Part shown: in pieces, positions 1 to 8,600 of the stretch | Layout: the number at the start of each line of letters is the position of its first letter | Position numbering within the stretch: position 1 is the first letter of the stretch | DNA from: JBFAPK01 sp040676675 | GTDB taxonomy: Bacteria; Actinomycetota; Actinomycetes; Mycobacteriales; Micromonosporaceae | Reading direction: 5' to 3' | Assembly (NCBI RefSeq): GCF_040676675.1 | Contig: NZ_JBFAPK010000001.1 | Location: 620,001 to 684,000, forward strand | Length of the DNA: 64,000 nucleotides | Program-made: the position numbers and the translations under genes | The notes under the pieces: generated by a model | The model's input: the letters and a program-made list of their open reading frames with translations, nothing else | Told to the model about the DNA's origin: nothing | Databases searched by the model: none

Positions 1-430
1 CCCGCCAGCCGAGTCCAGGACGGCCCTGGGTGTCGACGGCGGCCAGGAGCAGACCGCCGAGGAGGCCGAGGTTCTTCATGAACTGGATCCGTTGACCGGC
101 CCGCTGAGCAGGATCGTCGATCTTCCAATAGGGATGACCGGCGATGGTGGTCGGGACCAGTGTACCGGCCAGGACCACGGCGGCGGGCCGGGTCAGCCGA
201 CCGCTCGCCAGCGCGAGGCCGGCGACCGCCTCGACGGCGCCGTGGATCCGGACCAGGGTCGCCGGATCGGCGGGCGTGGGCAGCCCACTCTTCCGCAGCA
301 GCGGCGTGACGCGATCCGTGACCGGCTTCGCGCGCTCCATGAACGGTCCCGGGTCCATCGCGGACCGTAGCCCGTTGACGACGAAGATCGCGCTCAACAT
401 GGTGCGCGCGGCGCTGCGTACGGGTCTCAT
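1..430 (-). CDS. DoxX family membrane protein (3' end outside window)
   Basis: Translating the minus strand from ATG at 430 gives an uninterrupted frame of at least 143 residues that runs off the left edge, so the C-terminus is missing. It begins MRPVRSAARTMLSAIFVVNG and has hydrophobic helices at about 8-24, 65-95 and 124-140, with a GHPYW motif near 105. Short, helix-rich, Arg-starting proteins of this form are DoxX-like, a broad family of four-helix membrane proteins tied loosely to quinone or redox functions. A GAGG lies 12 nt before the start. The exact role is unknown. The family call rests on overall pattern, not on catalytic residues. Confidence 0.7.
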   Translation of the reverse strand, partial: MRPVRSAARTMLSAIFVVNGLRSAMDPGPFMERAKPVTDRVTPLLRKSGLPTPADPATLVRIHGAVEAVAGLALASGRLTRPAAVVLAGTLVPTTIAGHPYWKIDDPAQRAGQRIQFMKNLGLLGGLLLAAVDTQGRPGLGWR

Positions 431-619
431 GGCTAAGTCATACCTCGTCGGAAGCCGGCCCACCTGGCCATCCGCCGGACTGCCCCACCAACGCCGACGC
501 GGGCGCGGGCGCGGCGTCCCGTCCTTCCCGCCGCGCTGCCCCGCATGCCGCCCCGGCGTGGCGCGTGCCAACCCGGATCGCTCCGGCGATTCGCCATTTA
601 CCTGGCGGGCGGGTAGCGG

Positions 620-625
620 TAGCGT
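620..625 (+). promoter_or_regulatory. -10 box for leaderless GNAT gene
   Basis: TAGCGT ends 8 nt before GTG 634. With transcription starting 6-8 nt after a -10 box, the mRNA would begin at the start codon. No well-spaced Shine-Dalgarno is present, which supports 634 over the longer GTG 565 frame. Confidence 0.5.
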
Positions 626-633
626 CGCGAGGC

Positions 634-1173
634 GTGACCAGTCTTCGGCTGCGACCGGAGGACACCGCTGACCCCCCGGCTATCCGCCGGGTGGTGGCCG
701 AGGCGTTCGCCCGGCCGGACACGCCCGTACCGGCCGAGGTCCGGCTGGTCGAATCGCTGCGGGCCAGCGAGGCATGGCTGCCCGAACTATCGATGGTGGC
801 CGAGGCCGACGGCGAGATCGTCGGCTACGCGCTGCTGACCCGGGTACGGGTCGACCCGGGGCTCGTACCAGCGCTCGCGCTCGGCCCGGTGGCGGTACCG
901 CCCCGCCGGCAGCGACGGGGGTACGGCAGCGCCGTGGTGCAGGCCGCGCTCGACGCCGCCGTGGAGTTGGGCGAACGGCTGGTGGTCGTGCTCGGCGCGC
1001 CGGCCTTCTACCGGCGGTTCGGGTTCGAGCCGGCCGCCCGGTTCGGGCTGACCAGCCCCTGGTCCGGCCTGGGCGATCCGTGGCAGGCCCTGGCCCTGCC
1101 GGCGGCGGTGAGCGGTGCCGAGCCTCCGCCGAGCGGCGAGGTGAGCTATCCGCAGGCCTGGGCGCAGGTCTGA
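634..1173 (+). CDS. GNAT family N-acetyltransferase (YhbS-like)
   Basis: A 179-residue single-domain acetyltransferase of the GCN5-related fold, which moves the acetyl group of acetyl-CoA to an amine. The acetyl-CoA pyrophosphate loop is RQRRGYGS at 92-99, and the strand/helix GAPAFYRRFGF at 121-131 is typical of YhbS-like members (COG3153). The frame is open from GTG 565, but the GNAT fold begins at MTSLRLRPED and the leaderless -10 box favours GTG 634. It is a single gene facing the AAA ATPase gene, with a weak hairpin between them. The substrate cannot be read from sequence. Confidence 0.85.
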   Translation: MTSLRLRPEDTADPPAIRRVVAEAFARPDTPVPAEVRLVESLRASEAWLPELSMVAEADGEIVGYALLTRVRVDPGLVPALALGPVAVPPRRQRRGYGSAVVQAALDAAVELGERLVVVLGAPAFYRRFGFEPAARFGLTSPWSGLGDPWQALALPAAVSGAEPPPSGEVSYPQAWAQV

Positions 1174-1190
1174 GCCTGTTTCGCCGCGCA

Positions 1191-1248
1191 GGGCTGAGCT
1201 GGTTCGTACGGGCCCGGCGGTGGGGCCCACCATTGCCCGGCTCAGCCC
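1191..1248. terminator. Long-loop hairpin between convergent genes
   Basis: GGGCTGAGC (1191-1199) pairs with GCTCAGCCC (1240-1248). The loop carries two GGGCCC blocks that can also pair. It lies just after the two converging stop codons. There is no U-tract, which is common in actinobacteria. Confidence 0.45.
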
Positions 1249-1249
1249 G

Positions 1250-2512
1250 TCAGGCGGGTTGGGTGCGCAGGTACCGGCCGAAGTGCGGCACGGTGAAGGC
1301 GACCGTTCCGCGCTCGCCGGAGTAGATCAGCCCTTTCTTGATCAGCGCGTCCCGGGCCGGGGAGAGGCTGGCCGGCTTGCGGCCGAGCGAACGGGCGATC
1401 TCGGCGGTCGGTACCGCCGCGTCCATGTCGTCGCGGGCCCCGCCGGTCTCGGCGTTCCGCTCGGATTCGCCCGTCACCAGGGAGAGGGCGGCCATCGCGC
1501 GCATGTACTCCCGTTCGGCCGGGGTCGCCCGCTCGAAGCGCGAACCGAAGAAGCCGACGGCCAGCTCGGCCTCGGCCTCGGGGGCGGCGACCCGGACGTC
1601 GGCGGCGGTCACCGGGGAACGCGGGGCGTGGTCCCAGGTGGACTTGCCGTACGCCTGCACGAAGTAGGGGTAGCCGCCCGACTTCTCGTAGAGCAGGTCC
1701 AGCGCCTTCTGCTCGTACTCGACCCCCTCCCGCGCGGCGGGCGCGCAGAGCGCCTGGTCGGCGGCGATCCGGTCGAGCCGGTCGATGCGCTGGTACCGGA
1801 AGAGCCGCTCGGAGTACGACTTCGCGGCCGAGAGCACGGCGGGCAGGTGCGGCAGCCCGGCCCCGACCACGATCAGCGGCGCGCCCAGTTGGGAGAGTTC
1901 GTGGCAGGCGGCGCAGAGCGCGGAGACGTCCTCCGCGCCGAGGTCCTGCATCTCGTCGATGAAGATGGCGATCCCGGTGCCGACGTCGGTGGCGACGTCG
2001 GCGGCGTCGGTGAGCAGCTCGACGAGGTCGATCTCGATGTCGCCGGAGTCGGCGCGCCCGGCGCTGGCCGGTACGTCGATGCCGGGCTGCCACCGGTCCC
2101 GCAGCCGCGGGGTGGTCGAGCCGCGCCCGCCCGACCCCGTGCCGGTGCGCATCGCGAAGGCCTTCAGCACGCCGAGGAACGCGTCTATCCGGTCGGGAGC
2201 GCGGTGGTGTGGGGCCAGCTCCCGTACCGCCATGTGCAGCGCGGCGGAGACCGGGCGGCGCAGCGACTGGTCCGGCCGGGCCTCGATCTTCCCGGTGCCC
2301 CAGAGCCGGTTGATCGCCTGCGAGCGCAGCGTGTTGAGCAGGACCGTCTTGCCGACCCCGCGGAGCCCGGTGAGCATCAGGCTCCGCTCCGGCCGACCCC
2401 GGGCGATGCGCTCCAGGACGATGTCGAAGACTTCCAGCTCCCGACCCCGGCCGGCGAGCTCGGGTGGGCGCTGGCCGGCGCCGGGCGCGTACGGGTTGCG
2501 GACCGGATCCAC
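1250..2512 (-). CDS. Stand-alone AAA ATPase with C-terminal winged helix (Orc1/Cdc6-like layout)
   Basis: A 420-residue ATPase. Walker A is GLRGVGKT at about 49-56 and Walker B is FIDEM at about 184-188, followed by a sensor-type VVGAGLPHLP stretch. The last 60 residues contain a helix-turn-helix (EIARSLGRKPASLSPARDAL). The layout resembles archaeal Orc1/Cdc6 and the STAND-like ATP-binding proteins common in actinobacteria. The biological role is not established. I chose GTG 2512 because TACGGT lies 7 nt upstream; GTG 2521 is three codons earlier in the same frame. A dyad (2527-2556) sits over the expected -35 region, suggesting control by a dimeric repressor or by the protein itself (inference). 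Confidence 0.8.
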   Translation of the reverse strand: MDPVRNPYAPGAGQRPPELAGRGRELEVFDIVLERIARGRPERSLMLTGLRGVGKTVLLNTLRSQAINRLWGTGKIEARPDQSLRRPVSAALHMAVRELAPHHRAPDRIDAFLGVLKAFAMRTGTGSGGRGSTTPRLRDRWQPGIDVPASAGRADSGDIEIDLVELLTDAADVATDVGTGIAIFIDEMQDLGAEDVSALCAACHELSQLGAPLIVVGAGLPHLPAVLSAAKSYSERLFRYQRIDRLDRIAADQALCAPAAREGVEYEQKALDLLYEKSGGYPYFVQAYGKSTWDHAPRSPVTAADVRVAAPEAEAELAVGFFGSRFERATPAEREYMRAMAALSLVTGESERNAETGGARDDMDAAVPTAEIARSLGRKPASLSPARDALIKKGLIYSGERGTVAFTVPHFGRYLRTQPA

Positions 2513-2519
2513 GCATTGC

Positions 2520-2525
2520 ACCGTA
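2520..2525 (-). promoter_or_regulatory. -10 box for AAA ATPase gene
   Basis: TACGGT read on the minus strand, 7 nt before GTG 2512. It overlaps the alternative start GTG 2521, so that start would lie inside the promoter. Confidence 0.5.
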
Positions 2526-2526
2526 T

Positions 2527-2556
2527 CGGTTCGTCTAGCCCTGTAGCTAGAAACCG
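2527..2556. promoter_or_regulatory. Operator-like dyad upstream of AAA ATPase
   Basis: Nested inverted repeats: CGGTT...AACCG (2527-2531 and 2552-2556) enclose TCTAGC...GCTAGA (2534-2539 and 2546-2551) around a 6-nt centre. The element covers the expected -35 region of the AAA ATPase promoter. It is rich in CTAG, a tetramer generally scarce in bacteria. Confidence 0.5.
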
Positions 2557-2600
2557 GTAGAGGAAGCTACGGCGTGTCCCGCGCGGGCTTCCTCTCGGTG

Positions 2601-2642
2601 AAACTAGGGCCGTCTAGCAAATGGGCTAGACGGCCCTAGTTT
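2601..2642 (-). terminator. Perfect 18-bp hairpin terminator
   Basis: AAACTAGGGCCGTCTAGC (2601-2618) pairs perfectly with 2625-2642 across the 6-nt loop AAATGG. It begins 3 nt after the stop codon of the proline-rich gene and ends in TTT on the minus strand. Each arm contains CTAG twice. Confidence 0.85.
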
Positions 2643-2645
2643 TGA

Positions 2646-3885
2646 CTACCGTTCCTTCATGCAGAGGACGTAGTCCGCGAAGTCCATCGAGTCGTCGTAC
2701 GTGTACCAGGTGTCGGCGTCCTTGTTGCCGTAGATCGGGTCGTTGGTGCACCGCTTCGTGTCCGTGGTGAACGGAATCCTCGCGAGGACCTCGTAGGTGT
2801 TCGGTCCACAGGGCACCTTCTGCAGCTCCGGATCATCGTCGGTGCCCTTGTTGACCACGCAGTCGCCCTTGCGGAAGTCGTTCGCGCTGCCGTTGCTCTG
2901 GCTACGGGTCGGCACGGGCCCCGGCACGTCCGGGATCGAGATCGTCGGAACCGGAACCGGCTCCGGCTCGTCCTGGCTCTGCGTGTACCGGTAACCGGCC
3001 CAGCCGGCGATGGCCAGGCACGGGCAGAGCAGGAGCACCACCACGAGCCCGATGATCAGGGCGACCTTGCTGCCACCGCCCTTCTTGGGCGGGGTCGGCG
3101 CGCCCAGGGGCGCGCCCGGGCCGCTGACCGGACCGCCCGGGACGCCCGGGCCGAACTGACCCGGGGGCGGCGTTCCCCACTGTGGTTGCGGGGCGCCGCC
3201 GGGCGGGGGCGGGTAACCACCGGCCGCCGCCGGCGGGCCGGAGGCCGGCTGGCCCCACTGCGCCGGGTCCTGCGGCGCCGGCGGGCCGGAAGCGGGTTGG
3301 CCCGAGGCCGGCTGGCCCCACTGCGCCGGGTCGTGCGGTGCGGGCGGGCCGGAGGGTTGCGGTTGGCCCCACTGCGCGGGATCCGGGGTGGGCAGCGGCT
3401 GGGTGGGCTGCGGCTGGCCCCACTGGGGTTCGGGCGCGGCCGGCGGGCCGGACGCGGGTTGGCCCCACTGCGCCGGATCCTGCGGCGCCGGCTGACCCCA
3501 CTGCGCCGGGTCGTGCGGTGCGGGCGGGCCGGAGGGTTGCGGTTGGCCCCACTGCGCGGGATCCGGGGTGGGCAGCGGCTGGGTGGGCTGNNNNNNNNNN
3601 NNNNNNNNNNNNNNNNNNNNNNNNNNNNNNNNNNNNNNNNNNNNNNNNNNNNNNNNNNNNNNNNNNNNNNNNNNNNNNNNNNNNNNNNNNCGGCTGGCCC
3701 CACTGGGGCTCGGGCGCGGCCGGGGGGCCCGAGGCGGGCAGGGGCTGTGTGGGCGGAGCGCCATCGGCCCCGGGGATGGGCGGCTGCCCGGGCGGCGGCG
3801 GAGGCGGGTAGCCACCGGCCTGCTGCGCGGGCAGGGTGTACGGGTCTTCGGGTTGGCTCGGGCCGGGCGGTCCGTAGTTGGACAT
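2646..3885 (-). CDS. Proline/glutamine-rich membrane protein with septum-formation/LppU-like C-terminal domain (interrupted by assembly gap)
   Basis: Starts at ATG 3885 (MSNYGPPGPSQPEDPYTLPA) with GGGGAG upstream. The N-terminal half is cytoplasmic and built of tandem PAQWGQP/PSGPP units. A transmembrane helix (VALIIGLVVVLLLCPCLAIA) follows, then a Pro/Val linker and an extracellular domain with four Cys (GDCVVN, VPCGP, RCTND, VLCMKER). The domain resembles the septum formation/LppU family (Pfam Septum_form) found in actinobacterial lipoproteins and membrane proteins of unclear role. The 100-N gap (3591-3690) shifts the frame only as a placeholder: without it the gene is 1140 nt, divisible by three. 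The paralogue at 3910-4629 lies 24 nt upstream in the same direction. Confidence 0.8.
3309..3590 (-). repeat. Direct repeat of about 100 bp at 180-bp spacing in proline-rich gene
   Basis: Positions 3309-3410 recur at 3489-3590 with one visible mismatch. The right-hand copy stops at the N gap. Each copy encodes the PTQPLPTPDPAQWGQPQPSG and PPAPHDPAQWGQP blocks. Confidence 0.9.
3591..3690. other. Assembly gap (100 N)
   Basis: Exactly 100 N, a conventional placeholder length. The left flank ends GTGGGCTG and the right flank starts CGGCTGGCCCC, the same junction found uninterrupted at 3403-3420. This suggests collapse or failure at a tandem repeat. Confidence 0.97.
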
Positions 3886-3909
3886 GAGCTCCCCAGGGGG
3901 TTTAGTGGT

Positions 3910-4629
3910 TCAGCGCAACTTGAGGCAGAGTACGAAGTCGAGCCCATCGAGCTCGCTGTTGAAGAAGTACCAGTCGGTGTAGCCCTCGACCTTCGAGCAC
4001 TTGGTCTTGGCGTCATCCGCGCCGTTGGTCGGACCGTCGACCCGGGCGAGCACCTCGTAGGTCTTCGGTCCGCAGGGGGTGACGACGAGCTTGGGCTGCT
4101 TCGTGTCGCCCTCGTTCTGGACGCACTGGCCCGCCTTCACGAAGCGGGCGTCGGTCGACGGCTCCGAGGCCGGCGCGCTCGCCTGCGGTTCGGCGCTCGG
4201 GCTCGACCGGCCGGTCGGGGTCGGGGTGACCGTACCGCTCGCCGACGGCGTGGGAGTCGGATCCTCCTTCTGCGCGACGAGGTAGTAGGCGGCCGCGCCG
4301 CCGCCGCAGAAGAGCACCGCCACGGCGACGAACGCGCCGACCAGCAGTCCGGTACGCCGCCGGGGCGGCGGGGTGGTGTGCGGCGCCAGCGCCGGCGCGA
4401 CGCCCGGATGTGCCGGCACCTGCTGCTCGTACCCGGGATAGGGGTAGCCGGTGTGCTGGTCGACGTAGCCGGAGGACGAGGTGGCCGCCGGCGGCGCCAG
4501 ACCGGTCCAGGGGTCCTGGTCCCTCCACGGGTCGGCCGGCGGAGTGTAGGGCTCCTGCGACTGCCGGTCGGGCCACGGCTGCTGCGGTTGGCCGGAAGTC
4601 GGCCCACCGGGCGGTCCGTAGTTTGACAT
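3910..4629 (-). CDS. Membrane protein with septum-formation/LppU-like domain, paralogue of the next gene
   Basis: 239 residues from ATG 4629, chosen for its GGAGG 7 nt upstream and for the same MSNYGPPG start as its neighbour. A Pro/Gln/Tyr-rich cytoplasmic head (1-105) is followed by a transmembrane helix (GLLVGAFVAVAVLFCGGGAA), a Ser/Thr/Pro linker (PTPTPSASGTVTPTPTG) and an extracellular domain with four Cys (GQCVQN, TPCGP, TKCSK, VLCLKLR). The CGPxTYEVLAR motif is shared with the downstream paralogue, so this is a tandem duplication. Its function is unknown. The topology suggests an envelope sensor or anchor. Confidence 0.85.
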   Translation of the reverse strand: MSNYGPPGGPTSGQPQQPWPDRQSQEPYTPPADPWRDQDPWTGLAPPAATSSSGYVDQHTGYPYPGYEQQVPAHPGVAPALAPHTTPPPRRRTGLLVGAFVAVAVLFCGGGAAAYYLVAQKEDPTPTPSASGTVTPTPTGRSSPSAEPQASAPASEPSTDARFVKAGQCVQNEGDTKQPKLVVTPCGPKTYEVLARVDGPTNGADDAKTKCSKVEGYTDWYFFNSELDGLDFVLCLKLR

Positions 4630-4782
4630 GGAGGGTCCTCCAGGCCGGAGAGTGGGAAGGCGGCTGACCGTGCCAGCGGCGGTGCTCTGGTCACCGTAGC
4701 GTGATACTCCGACAGGGCACCTAACGCAATTGTGTCGACTCATGGCAACTCGTCGCGGCCGGGCCGGCGTGCGCGAGGTCGC

Positions 4783-4788
4783 TAGCAT
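4783..4788 (+). promoter_or_regulatory. -10 box for leaderless prepilin peptidase gene
   Basis: TAGCAT ends 8 nt before GTG 4797. No Shine-Dalgarno is visible. Confidence 0.5.
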
Positions 4789-4796
4789 CCGGACGC

Positions 4797-5516
4797 GTGT
4801 TCGCCGCGTTCGCCATCACCGTCGGCGCGGCGGCCGGCGCGCTCACCCCGTGGCTCGCGTACCGCTTGGCGACCGAACCGGGAACGCCGCCGCGGTCGGC
4901 CTGTCCGCGCTGCCTGCGGCCGTTTCCACCCGGCCTGGCCGGCTGGGTACGACCGACCGCCCGTTGCCCCGCCTGCCCGGCCCGGCTCGCGGCGGGCCCC
5001 TGGTGGGCGGCGTTCGCCGGCGCCGGCGTCTTCGGTCTGCTCGCCCTGGCCCGTCCGGCCGACCCGGCGCTGCCGGTCTTCCTCGCCGTGGCCGCGGTCG
5101 GTCTGCCGCTCGCCACCGTCGACCTCACCTGTCTCCGCCTTCCCGATCCGCTGGTGGCCACGGCCGCGATTACCGGCGGCGCCGGGCTGGCCGGGGTCGC
5201 GCTGACCGCCGGTACCGCGGACCAACTGCTGCGCGCCCTGGCCGCCGCGGCGTGCTGCCTGGTCGGGTACGCCGTGCTGGCGCTCCTGCCCGGCTCGCGG
5301 CTCGGCTTCGGCGACGTCAAGCTGGCCGGGGTGCTCGGTCTGCCGCTCGGCTGGCTCGGCTGGTCGCCGCTGCTGGTCGGCGTCGCCCTGCCGCACCTGC
5401 TGACCGGCGCGCTCGCGCTGGCGCTGCTGCTGACCGGCCGGGCCGCCCGGGGAACGCCGCTGCCCCTCGGCCCGGCCCTGCTGGCCGGCGCGCTGTTCGC
5501 GGTCGCGCTGGCGTGA
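4797..5516 (+). CDS. Prepilin peptidase, A24 family
   Basis: 239-residue polytopic membrane aspartyl protease that cleaves the leader of type IV-type prepilins. The first catalytic Asp lies in DLTCLRLPD (D109-D117), and the second in the GxGD motif GFGD (170-173, D173) followed by VKL. Two CxxC pairs (C36/C39 and C57/C60) match the zinc-binding loop of the TFPP/PilD group. The short N-terminal region has little room for the methyltransferase activity of proteobacterial PilD. No pilin or Tad genes are in the window, so the substrates lie elsewhere. Confidence 0.88.
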   Translation: MFAAFAITVGAAAGALTPWLAYRLATEPGTPPRSACPRCLRPFPPGLAGWVRPTARCPACPARLAAGPWWAAFAGAGVFGLLALARPADPALPVFLAVAAVGLPLATVDLTCLRLPDPLVATAAITGGAGLAGVALTAGTADQLLRALAAAACCLVGYAVLALLPGSRLGFGDVKLAGVLGLPLGWLGWSPLLVGVALPHLLTGALALALLLTGRAARGTPLPLGPALLAGALFAVALA

Positions 5517-5597
5517 GCGCGACCCGGGGTGCCGCCCGACCCGTGCCACGCCGCCCGGCCCGTCGGCCCCGAAGCAGCAGCAACTCTGGCGACCCTG

Positions 5598-5644
5598 GAG
5601 CAGCCGCAACTGGCGGTCCTAGAGCAGCCGCAACTGGCGGTCCT
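5598..5644. repeat. 24-bp tandem duplication spanning a stop codon
   Basis: A 23-nt sequence occurs at 5598-5620 and again at 5622-5644, a period of 24. It encodes the last seven residues (DRQLRLL) of the helicase gene. The stop TAG lies between the copies, where the downstream copy has CAG. Confidence 0.9.
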
Positions 5645-8600
5645 TGGGCCGGCGCGGTTCGCTGTCGCCGAAGCGCTCGAAGAGCCCGGCGTCGATCGCG
5701 TCCAGGAACGGCGTCGGGTCGCACTCCTGCTCCCGTCCGTGCCGCTGGCGCCGGCGGGCGTGGCTGACGTAGAGCCGGTCCTGCGCCCGGGTCAGCCCGA
5801 CGAAGAAGAGGCGCCGTTCCTCGGCCACCTCGTCCTCGCTCGGCTTCCCACCGGGGAACCGCATGGGCAGCAGCCCGTCCTCGCAGCCGACCAGGAACAC
5901 GACCGGGAACTCGAGCCCCTTCGCGGCGTGCAGGGTGAGCAGGGTGACCGCCTCGGCCCGAGGGTCCAGGGCGTCGACCTCGGCCCCCATGGCGATCTGG
6001 GAGAGGAACATCGGCAGGTCCTCGCCGCAGCGCTGGGCGAGCGGGGTGAGCAGGTCCACCGCCGCCCAGACGTCCTCCGGGCCGGGCCCGCCCGACGCGT
6101 CGAGCGTCGGCGTGGCGAGCCGTTCCGCGAGTACCTGCCCGGTGAGGCGTACCCGGGCGGCCAGCGGACCGCCGAGTCCGTCGGCGAGGCGCAGCTCGCG
6201 TGCGATCAGCGCGACGCCCGGCCGGTCCCGCAGCCGGTTGTGCGAGCGCTTCTGCACCGGTACGCCGGCGCGGGTCAGCGCGTCGACCACCGGTGCGGCC
6301 TGGGCGTCGGTGCGGTACAGCACGGCGATGTCGCCGAACGAGACGTTCGAGGTGCGGCCGTCGATCCGCCCCGAGTCCAGCGAGCGGTGGGAGAGACCGC
6401 CGACCAGGTCGTCGATGGTACGGACCACGAAGTCCGCCTCGTCGACGACGGAGGCGGCCGGGTAGCGCCCGACCAGCGGCGCCTCCGGGTCGAGCCGGGC
6501 CGGGTCCAGCCGCCGCCCCCGCACCAGCGACGACGGCGCGATCGCCTGCACCGCGGCGGCCAGGATCGGCGCGGAGGAGCGGTAGTTACGGGTCAGCCGC
6601 ACCAGCCGCGCGTCGGTGAAGTCCTCGGAGAAGCGCAGGAAGTACGAGACGTCGGCGCCTCGGAACGAGTAGATGGCCTGGTCCGGGTCGCCGATGGCGC
6701 AGAGGTTGCCGTCGGCCGGGCTGAGCAGCCGGAGCAGCTCGTACTGCACCGCGTCGACGTCCTGGTACTCGTCCACGAAGATCCAGCGCCACCGGTCGCG
6801 GTACCGCGCCACCAGCGCCGGGTCCTCCCGGAGCAGCTCGACGGGAAGGGTGACCAGCTCGTCCAGGTCGACCAGCTGCCGCTCGCGCAGCAACTTCCGG
6901 TACGCCGCCGGGTCGTCGCCGGCCTCCTCGCGTACCGCAGTCCGCTCGACGTCGTCGGCGATGCGGAAGTCGACGGGCAGTCCGGCGGCCTCGGGGTTCT
7001 CCCGCAGGATCGACAGCCCGAGCGAGTGGAAGGTGCCGACCGTGACGTCCTCGGCGACCGGTCCGAGCAGACCGTCCAGCCGGGCCCGCAGCTCCTCGGC
7101 GGCCCGCCGGGTGAAGGTGATGGCCAGGCAGTGCTCCGGGAAGACGTTCAGCTCCGCGCAGAGGTACGCGATGCGGTGGGTCAGCGTCCGGGTCTTGCCG
7201 GTGCCGGGACCGGCCACGATCAGCAGCGGCCCACCGGGTGCCGAGGCGGCGACCCGTTGCATCGCGTCGAGCCGGTCGAGCAGCCCGGTGCCGACCTCCT
7301 CCATGCCGGCGAGCATCGGCTCGAACGGCTCGTGTGGCGAGACCGGCGGGGCGATCGGCGGCGGCGGGACCGGGGTGGCCGCGGGGCGGGCGGGACGGCG
7401 TTTCGGCTCGGCCTTGGCCACCGGCTTGCTCCGCGCCTTCGCCGGGGCGGCGGTCCGCTGCCGCGGTACCGGCATGTCGAAGAGCGCGTCGGCCTGCCCG
7501 CCGCCGGCGGTGCGGCCCAACTCGTCCGGGTCGAAGACCGTGATCACGCCGTACTCGCCGTCGTAGCCCGGGATCCGGCGGACGTCACCCCGGCGCAGCC
7601 GGCCGATCGCCTCGCCGAGCAGCTCGCCGCCGGCCCGGCCCACCTCGTCCAGCGGTACGGTCTGCAGGATCTCCAGCTCGGAGCCGAGTGCGGCGAGCAG
7701 GTTGTTGAACTGGCCCTCCACGGTCTTGGAGCGCGCGCCGACCCCGTTCAGCTCGCCGAGGATCTCCGCGAGCGGTACCAGGTGGGTCACCCGGGGCGCG
7801 TTCGCCGGCCGGTACCCTTCGGGCCGGTCGGCCAGGTCCTCGACGCGGCTGAGCACACCGACGGTGAGCGGCTTGCCGCACTCCGGGCAGCGCCCGCCGG
7901 CCTGCCGGGTACGCTCCGGCGCCCAGTTGACGCCGCAGAGCCGGTGACCGTCGGCGTGGTACTTGCCCTCCTCCGGGAAGAACTCGATCGTGCCGCTCAG
8001 CCCCTCGCCGGTACGCAGGGCCGAGCGCAGCGCGTAGTAGTCGAGTTCCGTGTCGAAGACCGTGGCCTCGCGGGCCAGCGCCGGCGGCGAGTGCGCGTCC
8101 GAGTTCGAGACCAGGCGGTACCGGTCCAGGCTGGAGACCCGCCAGTTCATCTCGGGGTCGGAGGAGAGCCCGGTCTCCACGGCGAAGATGTGCTCGGCGA
8201 GGTCGGCGTAGCAGTCGGCGATGGCGTCGAAGCCGGACTTGGAACCGAGGGCGGAGAACCAGGGCGTCCAGATGTGCGCCGGCACCAGGTACCCGTCGGG
8301 GCTCGCCTCAAGCGTGATCTCCAGGAGGTCCCGCGAGTCGAGGCCGAGGATCGGGCGGCCGTCCGAGCCGAGGTTGCCGATGCGGCCGAGCGCGGTGTTG
8401 AACCGGGCCACGGCGTCCAGGTCGGGCAGGTAGATGAGGTGGTGCACCTTGCGGGTCCGGTCGTCCCGCTTGTAGATCGTGGAGATCTCCACGCTCAGCA
8501 TGTACCGCACCGGGTTCGCCTCGGCGGCCGAGGCCAGCCGCGGCGGCAGCCGGCGGGCGATGTCCCGCTCGTCTTCCTCGCTCAACCGGTAGAGCCCGGG

